DNA from: Actinotalea endophytica
GTDB taxonomy: Bacteria; Actinomycetota; Actinomycetes; Actinomycetales; Cellulomonadaceae
DNA length: 64,000 bases
Direction: 5' to 3'
Assembly (NCBI RefSeq): GCF_025717005.1
Contig: NZ_JAOVZU010000003.1
Span: 110,338 to 174,337 of the forward strand
Position 1 is the first letter of the stretch. Each line of letters starts with the position of its first letter. The notes beneath the pieces were generated by a model that had not been told where the DNA came from, searched no databases, and saw only the letters and a program-made list of their open reading frames with translations. This document shows positions 42,063 through 49,035 of the stretch, piece after piece. Made by a program: the position numbers and the translations under genes.

Positions 42063-42281
42063 GTGGAGAAGCGGATCGACTTGCGGGGACCGGATGATCG
42101 GCTCGACGACGTGGTCGTCCGAGACGTCTCGATGTTCCGAGCGGAGATGCTCGACGCGCGGACCCTCTGGCTCGCCTGCTACCTCAAGGACGCTGACGGC
42201 GAGTCCGGTCGCGTCGTGTTCGAGGTCACCAGCCACGGCGGCGCACTCACCCTTCGCGTCACCGAGGGCCCCGACGACTGA
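42063..42281 (+). CDS. Small orphan protein, 72 aa
   Basis: A 72-residue acidic, beta-rich protein (MEKRIDLRGPDDRLDDVVVRD, then LWLACYLKDADGESGRVVFEVT). No recognised family, signal or membrane segment. The GTG start fits the TAGGCT element 6 nt upstream. Among neighbouring gaps, the 68-bp gap before it is the only one without a clear repeat copy; a GCGGGCATCGCC there may be a decayed one. Confidence 0.6.
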   Translation: MEKRIDLRGPDDRLDDVVVRDVSMFRAEMLDARTLWLACYLKDADGESGRVVFEVTSHGGALTLRVTEGPDD

Positions 42282-42303
42282 CGCCGACGCTCACGACCGC
42301 ACG

Positions 42304-42320
42304 GCGGCATGAGCCGATGG
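42304..42320. repeat. Boundary repeat, copy 2 (half copy)
   Basis: GCGGCATGAGCCGATGG, one core with one mismatch, between the orphans at 42,063 and 42,345. Confidence 0.65.
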
Positions 42321-42344
42321 CAGCTGATCCGAGATGATCGATTC

Positions 42345-42711
42345 ATGGACGACGCCACTTCGCTAGGCGGAGCGATCCGCGCCTTGGCGCCGCTTCGTAT
42401 CCGCGAGGTGCAGTACAGCGATCCGATGCCCTCGCTGGTTGGGGACGACAGGGCAGCGTCCCTACTCGGCGGTTGGGCGTGGCGTCGTGGCGACCAGGTG
42501 GTGACCTCCTGGGGCGCCGCTGACGCCGGGGACGTTGTCTGGGACCTGTGCGGTCTGGACTTGGCTGCGGTGCTGTTCGCTGATCGGGGTTCGCTGGCGA
42601 CGGTTCCTTCGTCCTCGCGGATGGACAGCTCGACGTCCGATCGGATGGAGCGGCTTCGAGACATGGATCTTCCGGCACGCTCAGCTCGACGTGGTCTACG
42701 TCGGGGCGTGA
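42345..42711 (+). pseudogene. Small orphan gene, apparently frame-disrupted
   Basis: The first about 85 residues (MDDATSLGGAIRALAPLRIR, then LLGGWAWRRGDQVVTSWGAA and VVWDLCGLDLAAVLFADRG) read as a real protein from the ATG at 42345, which has GATGAT 6 nt upstream. The frame then turns Ser/Arg-rich. The two other frames carry protein-like pieces in order: GDGSFVLADGQLDVRSDG, then FETWIFRHAQLDVVYVGA ending at a TGA at 42709-42711. The simplest reading is a gene of about 120 residues broken by two frameshifts. If the first frame is used unbroken, it runs into repeat copy 3. Confidence 0.45.
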
Positions 42712-42727
42712 GTCGCCCGGCCCGTTG

Positions 42728-42755
42728 CATGCCGCTCCGCGGCATGAGCGGATGA
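42728..42755. repeat. Boundary repeat, copy 3 (perfect hairpin form)
   Basis: CATGCCGC (42728-42735), loop TCC, GCGGCATG (42739-42746), then AGCGGATGA. This is a perfect 8-bp hairpin, between the frame-disrupted orphan and the membrane protein on the other strand. Confidence 0.75.
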
Positions 42756-42766
42756 CCCGCCTGGGC

Positions 42767-43177
42767 TCAGGCGAGGACGGCGGCGAGGATGACCAGCACG
42801 GCGGCGAGCGCGAGGACCGTCACCCGAGGACCCCGGTTGGGATCCCGACTGATGCTGCGACGGGGCATCTGGCGGGAGTCGTCGGCGATCTTCTTGAGGT
42901 GCAGCCCAGCTCCTGACCCGACGGCGATGACGCCCGCGACAACGGCCACCCCGGTCGGCAGGCCACGGCCCGCGGACACGGCAACGTAGGCGGCCGCTGC
43001 GGTGACCAGTGCCGGGGGTACCCACCAGGTCCAGCGGTAGACCAGGTGGGGGCCGGGGCTTCCGACCGGGCCGGCCGCCCCCGCGGTCACGAGTTCCAGG
43101 CTCGCCGCGAAGCCGAGCAGCACGACCACAACCACGCCCGGCGACCCCCTTGGTTCCCAGACGCACGAGCGAACCAT
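42767..43177 (-). CDS. Small membrane protein, four helices
   Basis: A 136-residue protein with four hydrophobic segments (GVVVVVLLGFAASLELV, WWVPPALVTAAAAYVAVS, GVAVVAGVIAVGSGAGLHL, VTVLALAAVLVILAAVLA) and a basic loop between the last two. No named family. The ATG at 43177 (MVRSCVWEPRG) has GGGACGAG just upstream; the frame open to 43306 crosses repeat copy 4 and is not used. Confidence 0.55.
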   Translation of the reverse strand: MVRSCVWEPRGSPGVVVVVLLGFAASLELVTAGAAGPVGSPGPHLVYRWTWWVPPALVTAAAAYVAVSAGRGLPTGVAVVAGVIAVGSGAGLHLKKIADDSRQMPRRSISRDPNRGPRVTVLALAAVLVILAAVLA

Positions 43178-43247
43178 TTCTCGTCCCGCACGCCTACCGA
43201 AGCCTGCACCAGCGGTCACCGTAGCCGCCGCGGAGCCCGCCACGTCC

Positions 43248-43264
43248 GCGGCATGAGCGGATGA
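43248..43264. repeat. Boundary repeat, copy 4 (half copy)
   Basis: GCGGCATGAGCGGATGA between divergent genes at 43,177 (minus) and 43,333 (plus). Confidence 0.7.
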
Positions 43265-43319
43265 TCGTTGCCTGCCGAACCGAGATCGTGAGTCGGCATC
43301 GCACACCCTGTCCCGGCGC

Positions 43320-43325
43320 TACCCT
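43320..43325 (+). promoter_or_regulatory. Leaderless -10 element (TACCCT)
   Basis: TACCCT, a 7-nt spacer, then the ATG at 43333. Confidence 0.5.
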
Positions 43326-43332
43326 CCCCGCC

Positions 43333-43746
43333 ATGGGAATGTTCGAACGCCTCGCCTTCATCGACGGACGGTGGGTCACTGTCGCCCATGGCGAGCCCGT
43401 CAGCGCGCCGCTTGTCGTCGACATCCACGACAGCAGCATTGCGACAGTGCAGTTCGAGAGCGAGGCCGGGCCGCGTGGGTACTTCTACCTCGGCTACGAG
43501 CCGCGCATCTACTTCGATGACCCGAAGCAGAACGCCCCCGTGGATCGACCGGCCGCGGCGGGCGCATTCTCGAGTTGGGCCCGAGCGGAGCTCGGGGTCG
43601 AGGTAGCGAGTGCGGCCGTGGAGTCGTTGTTGGCGAGCAACGACGCCGAAGCTGAACCAGAGGCGGTCTTCGTCGAGGAGACCGTCGAAGAACTGATCAC
43701 GCTGTTGGGCCTGCCGCTGCCGGAGGCACTCCAAGCCGAGGCTTGA
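43333..43746 (+). CDS. Small orphan protein, 137 aa
   Basis: A 137-residue acidic protein with a beta-rich first half (MGMFERLAFIDGRWVTVAHG, VVDIHDSSIATVQFESEAG, YFYLGYEPRIYFDDP) and a helical, Glu-rich end (VEETVEELITLLGLPLPEAL). The layout resembles immunity-type proteins, but I cannot name the family. The ATG at 43333 fits the TACCCT element; an ATG two codons later is possible. Confidence 0.62.
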   Translation: MGMFERLAFIDGRWVTVAHGEPVSAPLVVDIHDSSIATVQFESEAGPRGYFYLGYEPRIYFDDPKQNAPVDRPAAAGAFSSWARAELGVEVASAAVESLLASNDAEAEPEAVFVEETVEELITLLGLPLPEALQAEA

Positions 43747-43792
43747 CCAGGCTGCTTGAAGGAGCCGCAGCTGTGAACCGCCCGCGCTCAGT

Positions 43793-43842
43793 GCGGCATG
43801 AGCGGACGACGCTATGCCGCCATGCCATCAGCGGCATGAGCG
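43793..43842. repeat. Boundary repeat, copy 5 (full 50-bp form)
   Basis: Begins and ends with GCGGCATGAGCG. Between these is ATGCCGC, the reverse complement of GCGGCAT, and then CATGCC, which pairs with the last GGCATG. Identical over all 50 bases to the copy at 45,377-45,426. It lies between orphans ending at 43,746 and starting at 43,869. Confidence 0.85.
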
Positions 43843-43855
43843 GATGCTCGGCGGC

Positions 43856-43861
43856 TACCGT
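43856..43861 (+). promoter_or_regulatory. Leaderless -10 element (TACCGT)
   Basis: TACCGT, a 7-nt spacer, then the GTG at 43869. Confidence 0.5.
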
Positions 43862-43868
43862 GGCCGCC

Positions 43869-44117
43869 GTGGATGCAGCGGGGCTACTGGACGATCTCTG
43901 TGTTCGGCTCGGCTACTGCCTGCCGCCTGAGGATCGGCAGCGCCTCATCGACGACCCGCCGACGTCGGTCGATGCGTTCACCGATGCCGTCGTCAGGGCC
44001 GAGGGGCTCGATCCGGTGCTGATGGCGACCACGCAGCGTCAAGAGGTCCGCCGCATGGTTGCCGCAGCTTTCGGCGAGCCAGTCCGTCCCGACGGGCACA
44101 CGCGGCGCTCCCGCTGA
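43869..44117 (+). CDS. Small orphan protein, 82 aa
   Basis: An 82-residue helical acidic protein (VDAAGLLDDLCVRLGYCLPP, then DDPPTSVDAFTDAVVRAEGL and a basic tail GHTRRSR). It resembles small orphan proteins often found beside toxin-immunity loci, but no family is certain. The GTG at 43869 fits the TACCGT element; the frame open from 43743 runs through repeat copy 5. Confidence 0.6.
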   Translation: MDAAGLLDDLCVRLGYCLPPEDRQRLIDDPPTSVDAFTDAVVRAEGLDPVLMATTQRQEVRRMVAAAFGEPVRPDGHTRRSR

Positions 44118-44148
44118 CGCTCGGTCTCTGACAGACACGAAGCGACCA

Positions 44149-44160
44149 GCGGCACAAGCG
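44149..44160. repeat. Boundary repeat, copy 6 (decayed)
   Basis: GCGGCACAAGCG, two mismatches to the core, between the orphans ending at 44,117 (plus) and 44,173 (minus). Confidence 0.4.
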
Positions 44161-44172
44161 CGCGGCGGACGG

Positions 44173-44418
44173 CTACGCGCTTGGCTTGCGTCGAGCCTTC
44201 GATTCGAGGTGTCGCAGCCGCCGACGAAGTTGTCCGCGGAAGCGCCTCTGCTCGGTCTCCTGGTGAACGAACTGGGGGTCGTTGGCAGCCTCGAAGTAGC
44301 CGTTCTCTACGTCGTCGCGCCCACCGTCGCTCTCCACGAGTCGAGCGAGCTCCTCGCGCATCGGAGGTCCGGCGGGGAAGCGATCCGCCCACTCGGACTT
44401 CGGGGAGCTCGACGTCAT
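44173..44418 (-). CDS. Small orphan protein, 81 aa
   Basis: An 81-residue protein with an acidic first half (MTSSSPKSEWADRFPAGPPM, LVESDGGRDDVENGYFEAAN) and a strongly basic helical tail (QLRRRLRHLESKARRKPSA), which suggests nucleic-acid contact or a coiled coil. No named family. The ATG at 44418 is preceded by CAGAAT and 6 nt; the longer frame to 44526 crosses repeat copy 7. Confidence 0.55.
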   Translation of the reverse strand: MTSSSPKSEWADRFPAGPPMREELARLVESDGGRDDVENGYFEAANDPQFVHQETEQRRFRGQLRRRLRHLESKARRKPSA

Positions 44419-44465
44419 GTACCCATTCTGACCGAAACGCCCCAACAGAGACGGCCGACCGCGCA

Positions 44466-44479
44466 GCGGCATGACCGCG
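44466..44479. repeat. Boundary repeat, copy 7 (half copy)
   Basis: GCGGCATGACCGCG between divergent orphans at 44,418 (minus) and 44,519 (plus). Confidence 0.6.
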
Positions 44480-44518
44480 TGTTCTTCACTGCCCCGGGCG
44501 CGAGGGGATGATGTCAGC

Positions 44519-44860
44519 GTGACCATGGGAGCCCAAGACCTTGTCGACGCGATCGTCGAGTTCTTCGCCCAGCGCGAGGTGGCGAGCCTGGAACTTCCGT
44601 CGGGTTGGTTCGGCCGCCCTCACGACAATCTGCATCGGCTCACCGGCGCCGCGACCTCGGGCGACGAGGTCCGGATCGAGCTGGACGGCACCCAACGGCT
44701 GAACATCAACCCCATCGGTGCGCGCGTGGATGGCCGCGTCCTCCGCATCGAGATCGCCAGAGGCACGTGGGTCTGGACTGAATACGGCGGCGACCGGAAG
44801 CACACCGAGGCCCTGACCGCCGGCACGGTGCAGTTCCACGCTGCCTGGGCGCCGGGGTAG
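44519..44860 (+). CDS. Small orphan protein, 113 aa
   Basis: A 113-residue protein: a helix (MGAQDLVDAIVEFFAQREVA), then beta strands (LELPSGWFGRPHDNLHRLTG, VRIELDGTQRLNINPIGARV, IARGTWVWTEYGGDRKHTEA). The fold looks like a small immunity-type or ligand-binding protein; no family assigned. The GTG at 44519 has GATGAT 6 nt upstream; the ATG at 44525 is an alternative start. Confidence 0.62.
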   Translation: MTMGAQDLVDAIVEFFAQREVASLELPSGWFGRPHDNLHRLTGAATSGDEVRIELDGTQRLNINPIGARVDGRVLRIEIARGTWVWTEYGGDRKHTEALTAGTVQFHAAWAPG

Positions 44861-44867
44861 CGACCAC

Positions 44868-44886
44868 GCGGCGTGAGAGCGGACGG
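44868..44886. repeat. Boundary repeat, copy 8 (diverged half copy)
   Basis: GCGGCGTGAGAGCGGACGG, between convergent orphans ending at 44,860 (plus) and 44,916 (minus). Confidence 0.5.
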
Positions 44887-44915
44887 TGACCTCACGCGAA
44901 CCCGTGGTGCGGGCG

Positions 44916-45308
44916 CTAGGTCGCCAGGCCCATCCGCCCGTAGGCCCTCCTGCGTCGCGCGTCCCGCAGACACTCGATCCTGCCGTCCCCGGCGAACCCG
45001 CTGGAGAGGTGCTCTTCCAGCCAACCGACCTGGGAGTCGAGCGACTCCAGGTCGAGGCTCACGTCGGTTCCGTTGAGGCACGCGGTCCACACGGCGGTGT
45101 CGAAGTACTCGTCGAGACCGGGTGGTGCCAGGTCCACGAACCACTGGCCGCCGTCAGCCAGCACTCGGACCGAGCCAACATCCAGGGTCGCTCCGAGGAG
45201 CTGATTCGTTGGTGAGTCGAACGCGCGGATCGTCAGCGGCGCTCCACGTTCGGCCAGGGTTTGGGCCAGCCGAAGAACGGCCGGTGGCGCGAGGGAGAGA
45301 TCGGGCAC
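44916..45308 (-). CDS. Small orphan protein, 130 aa
   Basis: A 130-residue protein (VLRLAQTLAERGAPLTIRAF, then VRVLADGGQWFVDLAPPGLD and AVWTACLNGTDVSLDLES) ending in a basic tail (RDARRRRAYGRMG). No named family. The GTG at 45308 is preceded by a strong SD (GGAGGTGATGG), unlike the leaderless starts of several neighbours, which hints at a separate origin. Confidence 0.6.
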   Translation of the reverse strand: MPDLSLAPPAVLRLAQTLAERGAPLTIRAFDSPTNQLLGATLDVGSVRVLADGGQWFVDLAPPGLDEYFDTAVWTACLNGTDVSLDLESLDSQVGWLEEHLSSGFAGDGRIECLRDARRRRAYGRMGLAT

Positions 45309-45376
45309 CCATCACCTCCGGCCTCGGCTCGTCCGCAGGCTACATCTCGACCGGAACGCCCGGATGCACCCGGGGC

Positions 45377-45426
45377 GCGGCATGAGCGGACGACGCTATG
45401 CCGCCATGCCATCAGCGGCATGAGCG
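45377..45426. repeat. Boundary repeat, copy 9 (full 50-bp form)
   Basis: Identical over 50 bases to copy 5, 1.58 kb away, between divergent orphans at 45,308 (minus) and 45,524 (plus). Identity at this distance suggests recent spread or gene conversion. Confidence 0.85.
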
Positions 45427-45523
45427 CGCGTTTCGCGGTCCTGCCAGTTGGGCGAGTTGGGGAACTGTGACGGGTGATCGGCGGCGGCTCACGTCTTCGC
45501 GCGCTGATGCCGATGCTGGTGTT

Positions 45524-46153
45524 GTGAGTGAGCAGGGGGCCAGGGTCGGCAGCGCGCCGTTTCCGGACTGGCTGGCTCGAGCCTGGCCGTGGGTCGTGGG
45601 CCTGTCGGCCGCTGCGGGCATCATCGTTGGGCGCGCCAGTCCCGAGACCGGCGTCGTCACCACCGTTGCGGTTGCGTGGTTCCTGGGCATCGCGATGGTG
45701 TACGCAACGCTGGCGGTGTGGTGGCGACGGGCCGTCGCGCGGGTGTGTCGGGCTCGACCTGCCTCGCTGGTCATCCCGGGCTGGGCAGCGGCGACGACGC
45801 TGTCACGAGTGCGCGACGTGCCCGGGACGGGCCCGAAGCTGCCCCGTCTGCGTGTCGCCTTCGTCGCGACCGAGCGTTCCCTGGAGCTGTGGCGCCTGGA
45901 CACCATCACCGAGGTGATCACCCTCCCGTGGGCCCAGGTCGCCGGCGTCGAAGGCCGGTCACTCGTGCGCGGCCCGTTCACCTCGGGCATCCTGGCGGTC
46001 CGTCTCCCGGACGGCACCGAGCTGGGCCTCCAACCGCTCGAGCCCTGGGCCGGAGGCCCGCCGCGCGAGCCGGACGACGCTACCGAGCCGACCTACGCCG
46101 ACCACCTCGCCGTCCGCCTCCGAGCTACGCAGGAGCGAACCGCCGAGACCTGA
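45524..46153 (+). CDS. Membrane protein with PH-like C-terminal domain
   Basis: A 209-residue protein with two helices near the N-terminus (WPWVVGLSAAAGIIVGRA and VAVAWFLGIAMVYATLAVWW). A soluble beta-rich domain follows (LRVAFVATERSLELWRLDTI, ITLPWAQVAGVEGRSL, GILAVRLPDGTELGLQPLEP), resembling bacterial PH-like membrane proteins. The start is uncertain: GTG at 45524 is chosen; a GTG at 45467 in the same frame would add 19 residues. No SD or clear -10 decides it. Confidence 0.6.
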   Translation: MSEQGARVGSAPFPDWLARAWPWVVGLSAAAGIIVGRASPETGVVTTVAVAWFLGIAMVYATLAVWWRRAVARVCRARPASLVIPGWAAATTLSRVRDVPGTGPKLPRLRVAFVATERSLELWRLDTITEVITLPWAQVAGVEGRSLVRGPFTSGILAVRLPDGTELGLQPLEPWAGGPPREPDDATEPTYADHLAVRLRATQERTAET

Positions 46154-46181
46154 CAGATTCCACGCCCCACGCGCACCGTCT

Positions 46182-46199
46182 GCGGCATGAGCGTGCGAC
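46182..46199. repeat. Boundary repeat, copy 10 (half copy)
   Basis: GCGGCATGAGCGTGCGAC between the PH-like membrane protein gene and the phosphotransferase remnant. Confidence 0.65.
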
Positions 46200-46229
46200 G
46201 GTCGTGGTGCGGTGCCTTCAGGGGTGCGG

Positions 46230-46786
46230 GCCTCTCGTCGGCCCTGGCGGTGGGTGTTCGCCGTGGGGTGCGCGTTCGCTAGAGCCGGCGCCCGGAGCAC
46301 GTCGAACTCGCAGCCAGGCGGTGCGGGGTCGAAGCCGTGCTCGATCAGCCACCGGGCCGCCTTCAGGCTTCGTAAGGACCACCACGCGCGGGTCACGTCG
46401 AGGTCGACAGCGGCGCCGTAACCCGCCACGACGTCGCCGAGGTGTTCTTCGTGCCCGAGGGTCAGGATCGCGAGGTCGTACAAGGCGTCGCCCTGTGCCG
46501 CCTCGGACCAGTCGATCACGCCGGTGACCTGGTCGTGCTGGACGAAGACGTGGGCGACCTGCAGGTCGCCGTGGGTGAACACCGGCGTCCACGGCCGCAG
46601 CGCGTCTTCGGCGACCTGGCGGTTGACGGTGACACCGTCGGGGGAAGTACCCCGTTCGCCAGGAGCCACTCGCACTCGCGGTCCAGGTTCGAGCTGAGCT
46701 CGTCCGAGCCAGTGCCAGGCCAAGGCGGCAGCGGCGCCTCGTGAAGCTGCCGTACGACCGCACCTGCCGCGGCCCATGCCGCTGGC
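46230..46786 (-). pseudogene. Truncated, frameshifted aminoglycoside-phosphotransferase-like gene
   Basis: The minus strand shows a phosphotransferase (APH/choline kinase-like) without its N-terminal lobe. It begins abruptly at AWAAAGAVVRQLHEAPLPPW near 46,780, beside a transposase remnant. It then reads DRECEWLLANGVLP, shifts frame in a run of C residues near 46,640, and continues as VNRQVAEDALRPW, VFTHGDLQVAHVFV (catalytic-loop HGD), VIDWSEAAQGDALYDLAILT and ARWLIEHGFDPA. One extra C in the run would restore the frame exactly. The 3' end runs on toward repeat copy 10, so its stop is also lost. Confidence 0.7.
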
Positions 46787-46789
46787 GAC

Positions 46790-47022
46790 GTGGTCGATGG
46801 CTGGCCGAGGTCACGACTCTGGGCCGGACCTTGAAGAAGCGATCAGCGGACGTGCTGGCCTACTTCGACCGACCCGGCACCTCCAACGGGCCCACCGAGG
46901 CGGTCAACGGGCGCCTCGAGCACCTCCGCGGCTCGGCCCTCGGGTTCCGCAACCTCACCCACTACATCGCCCGCAGCCTGCTCGAGACCGGCGGCTTCAG
47001 CCGACTACACCCTCACCTGTGA
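46790..47022 (+). mobile_element. ISL3-family transposase remnant (C-terminus only)
   Basis: About 75 residues matching the C-terminal end of ISL3-type transposases (LAEVTTLGRTLKKRSADVLA, then TSNGPTEAVNGRLEHLRGSA and LTHYIARSLLETGG). Everything upstream, including the catalytic core, is missing, and the fragment abuts the cut-off phosphotransferase. GATGAGCC at 47021-47028, spanning the stop, could be part of the right terminal repeat. The element cannot move on its own. Confidence 0.75.
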
Positions 47023-47114
47023 TGAGCCACTCGTCCCCGCTCGCGGTTCGCGAATGCGGTTCTGGCGGCCTTGGACCCGAGCGGTGGATCCGAGGCCGCC
47101 AGCCCTGTCGGCGG

Positions 47115-48125
47115 CTAGTGCGATGCCTTCCAGACACAGTAGGAGATCGTTCCACCGGTGAATCCTGCCGCCGATGCGATGCACGGGGCGCACGCGGCGC
47201 CAGCGGTCCCTGCGCAGACGGCGGCGCAGACGATGCCAATTACCGTGATGATGGCCCAGGAGATACCTGCGCTCGAAAGGCAGCTGTTGAGCTTTGACCA
47301 GCTGAAAGAGGCGTCCTGAACGGTGAATCCATTGCCGACGGCCGGGCCCGTCAGCGAACTCTGATTCTGCGCAGTGACCAGTTCGCTGTGAATTGGCACG
47401 CCATCCTGCCAAATGGCTACGGCCACTGAGTTCTCGGAGACCATTTCCGCAGCAATTTCCACAACTGTCGTCTCGCGGCCTTGAGAAATGAAGGCAATCT
47501 TGCTAACCTCGGGGAGATTGGTGCCAACGAGCGGAATGTTGACAACGCGCTGACCGCCCGACCCCTGGTAGGCAGTCGCGGAGTCGACGTCTACCTTCAG
47601 CCCGCTCTGCGAGACGTAGCCGTCACGCAGAGCTGTCGCGACCGCTGCCCTGGAGGGGGCGTCTGCCATCTTGGTGAGCGAGGCACTCGCGCGAGCTACT
47701 TCTTCCGCAGTGGCCCTCACCGACTCATTCGTCACGAGGATGGACTCCGACCTCACCGGCAGTGCGTCCATGCCGCCCGCGGAGTTCAGAGCGCTTTCGG
47801 CTACCACAGTTGAACCGACGATGCGGTCATCCATCGCAGTGGAAGCGGAGTCCGTGGCGCTATTCGTTGCGAGAGCTACGGCGACTGCTGTGGCGAACCC
47901 CACGATCGCCGCGACCGTCGTCGGCCCGGCTCCGGCTTGCGCGGGCCCCGGCTTGCGCGACCTCCGGCGCCGATCGCGAACGAGGAAGGCAAGCGCCGTA
48001 CCGAACAGGCATAGGGCCGCAAACCAGAAGATGGCGGCCGATGCCTTGAACGCGGGAACGAACGAGACCGATCCGACGGAAACTGCCGCCAGGCTTAGCG
48101 AAGCGACAGCACGATTGATTGACAT
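47115..48125 (-). CDS. Membrane protein with Cys-rich C-terminus; possible halocin-C8-like bacteriocin precursor
   Basis: A 336-residue protein from the ATG at 48125, which has GGGGG about 7 nt upstream. Two hydrophobic segments open it (MSINRAVASLSLAAVSVGSV and AAIFWFAALCLFGTALAFLV), then a basic patch, another hydrophobic stretch and a soluble middle. The last about 60 residues are hydrophobic and carry six Cys (NSC, GIVCAAVC, AACAPC, SYC). This spacing resembles, from memory, the C-terminal peptide of halocin-C8-like precursors found in archaea and actinobacteria. Base composition is clearly lower in GC than its neighbours, pointing to transfer. No obvious immunity or export genes lie beside it. 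Function is inference. Confidence 0.5.
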   Translation of the reverse strand: MSINRAVASLSLAAVSVGSVSFVPAFKASAAIFWFAALCLFGTALAFLVRDRRRRSRKPGPAQAGAGPTTVAAIVGFATAVAVALATNSATDSASTAMDDRIVGSTVVAESALNSAGGMDALPVRSESILVTNESVRATAEEVARASASLTKMADAPSRAAVATALRDGYVSQSGLKVDVDSATAYQGSGGQRVVNIPLVGTNLPEVSKIAFISQGRETTVVEIAAEMVSENSVAVAIWQDGVPIHSELVTAQNQSSLTGPAVGNGFTVQDASFSWSKLNSCLSSAGISWAIITVIGIVCAAVCAGTAGAACAPCIASAAGFTGGTISYCVWKASH

Positions 48126-48403
48126 AATGTGCCCCCATTGTTGTCGAGGACCCTCCGATCGGGCCCGACCCCGAGAATTTACTGTCGGCGATCCCAACGG
48201 CACGGGACCTTGGTCGTGCCTTGGTCGGGTCAAACGAGCCCATTGAACCTCTGCGTTCGCGGAACGGCATCACGAGGGGTCAGACTGGGCCACGTATGCC
48301 CAGGTCAAGTTAATTTCGGGTCGTAGGGCGATCATCTGGGATCACGCCGGGTCAGGTCAAACAGGGGAACAAAGAGGGGAACTGGGCGACAGCGGGGACA
48401 GCA

Positions 48404-48550
48404 TCATCGGTCGACCACGATCACCGCCCAGCTGTCGAAGGTCGGGATGTCGACGGTGAGGTCGCCGCCCTCGATCGTGCCACTGAGGGCAGCGAGCTGT
48501 GGGCCGGCCGCGGGGTGGCCGAAGAGAGCGCGGTGGGTTCCGGGCTGCTG
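48404..48550 (-). pseudogene. C-terminal fragment of a glycoside-hydrolase-like gene
   Basis: The minus strand encodes about 45 protein-like residues ending in a stop (THRALFGHPAAGPQLAALSG, then GGDLTVDIPTFDSWAVIVVD), the look of a C-terminal beta-sandwich of a carbohydrate-active enzyme. It begins without a start codon at about 48,550, next to the ROK fragment on the other strand. The exact family is unclear. Confidence 0.5.
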
Positions 48551-48551
48551 A

Positions 48552-48695
48552 TGCGCCCGCATCGCCCGCGAACGCGACCCCAACGCCGCCCCGATCGACA
48601 TCGCCATCCAACCCTACGACTCCGACCAGTGGGCCCGCGGAGCCGCCGCAGTCGCCATCCAGCAGTTCCTGCTCGGTGACGGCTCGGGTCGTTGA
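48552..48695 (+). pseudogene. C-terminal fragment of a ROK-like regulator
   Basis: The plus strand encodes about 47 residues (ARIARERDPNAAPIDIAIQP, then DQWARGAAAVAIQQFLLG) ending at the TGA at 48693-48695. The WARGAAAVAIQ pattern is typical of the end of ROK family proteins. An in-frame TGA directly upstream (48549-48551) shows the fragment has no start. It abuts the glycoside-hydrolase fragment with both missing N-termini facing each other. Confidence 0.55.
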
Positions 48696-48776
48696 GGTCA
48701 GGACCGGAGGCGTCGAGCCCGGACCTCGGCGCCCGGGTGTCACCCAGGGGTCGGTGTCGGACCGTGCGAGCCTGAT

Positions 48777-48811
48777 TGCCCGGTGCCAGATGCCCGATGC
48801 CCGATGCTCGT
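48777..48811. repeat. Five-copy 7-bp tandem repeat
   Basis: Five consecutive heptamers of the form TGCCNGA (last one TGCTCGT), just before the VanZ-like remnant. A 7-bp unit is not a multiple of three, so copy changes would shift any frame crossing it. Confidence 0.6.
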
Positions 48812-48827
48812 GAGGCGAGGGCTTTCA

Positions 48828-49035
48828 GTGGTCCAGATCTGGCGGAGCTTCAGCTACGCCGTGCCGGCATTCGTCGCGGCTGCGGCCCTCGCTGTGCTGA
48901 TCGCGGGTGTCATCGGGCTCCGTCGACGCCGATCTGGCCGCGCGCCCTCGCGTTCCGTCGTGTGGGGGCTGGCGCTCGACACGCTAGTGGTGCTCTGGCT
49001 CGTCGGGCTGGGCCTGGTCACCCTCGGTCCGGGCC
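48828..49035 (+). pseudogene. VanZ-like membrane gene, N-terminal fragment
   Basis: From a GTG at 48828 (GAGGCGAGGG upstream) the plus strand encodes two helices (YAVPAFVAAAALAVLIAGVI and VVWGLALDTLVVLWLVGLGL) typical of the start of VanZ-like proteins. After LVTLGPGR near 49,035 the frame becomes the antisense of the small orphan at 48,984-49,205, so the rest of the gene is missing. It marks another rearrangement junction. Confidence 0.5.

Noticed and set aside
41621..45430. Open frames running through repeat copies and giving shared peptides such as RHERTTLCRHAISGMSG.
   Set aside because: These are translations of the repeat itself; the real starts downstream have -10 or SD signals.
46741..47022. 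A complete IS element.
   Set aside because: Only the C-terminal end of the transposase is present and no left terminal repeat was found.
48357..48743. A 128-residue minus-strand gene.
   Set aside because: The frame is Arg/Pro/Gly-rich; the protein-like fragments in this interval lie in other frames.
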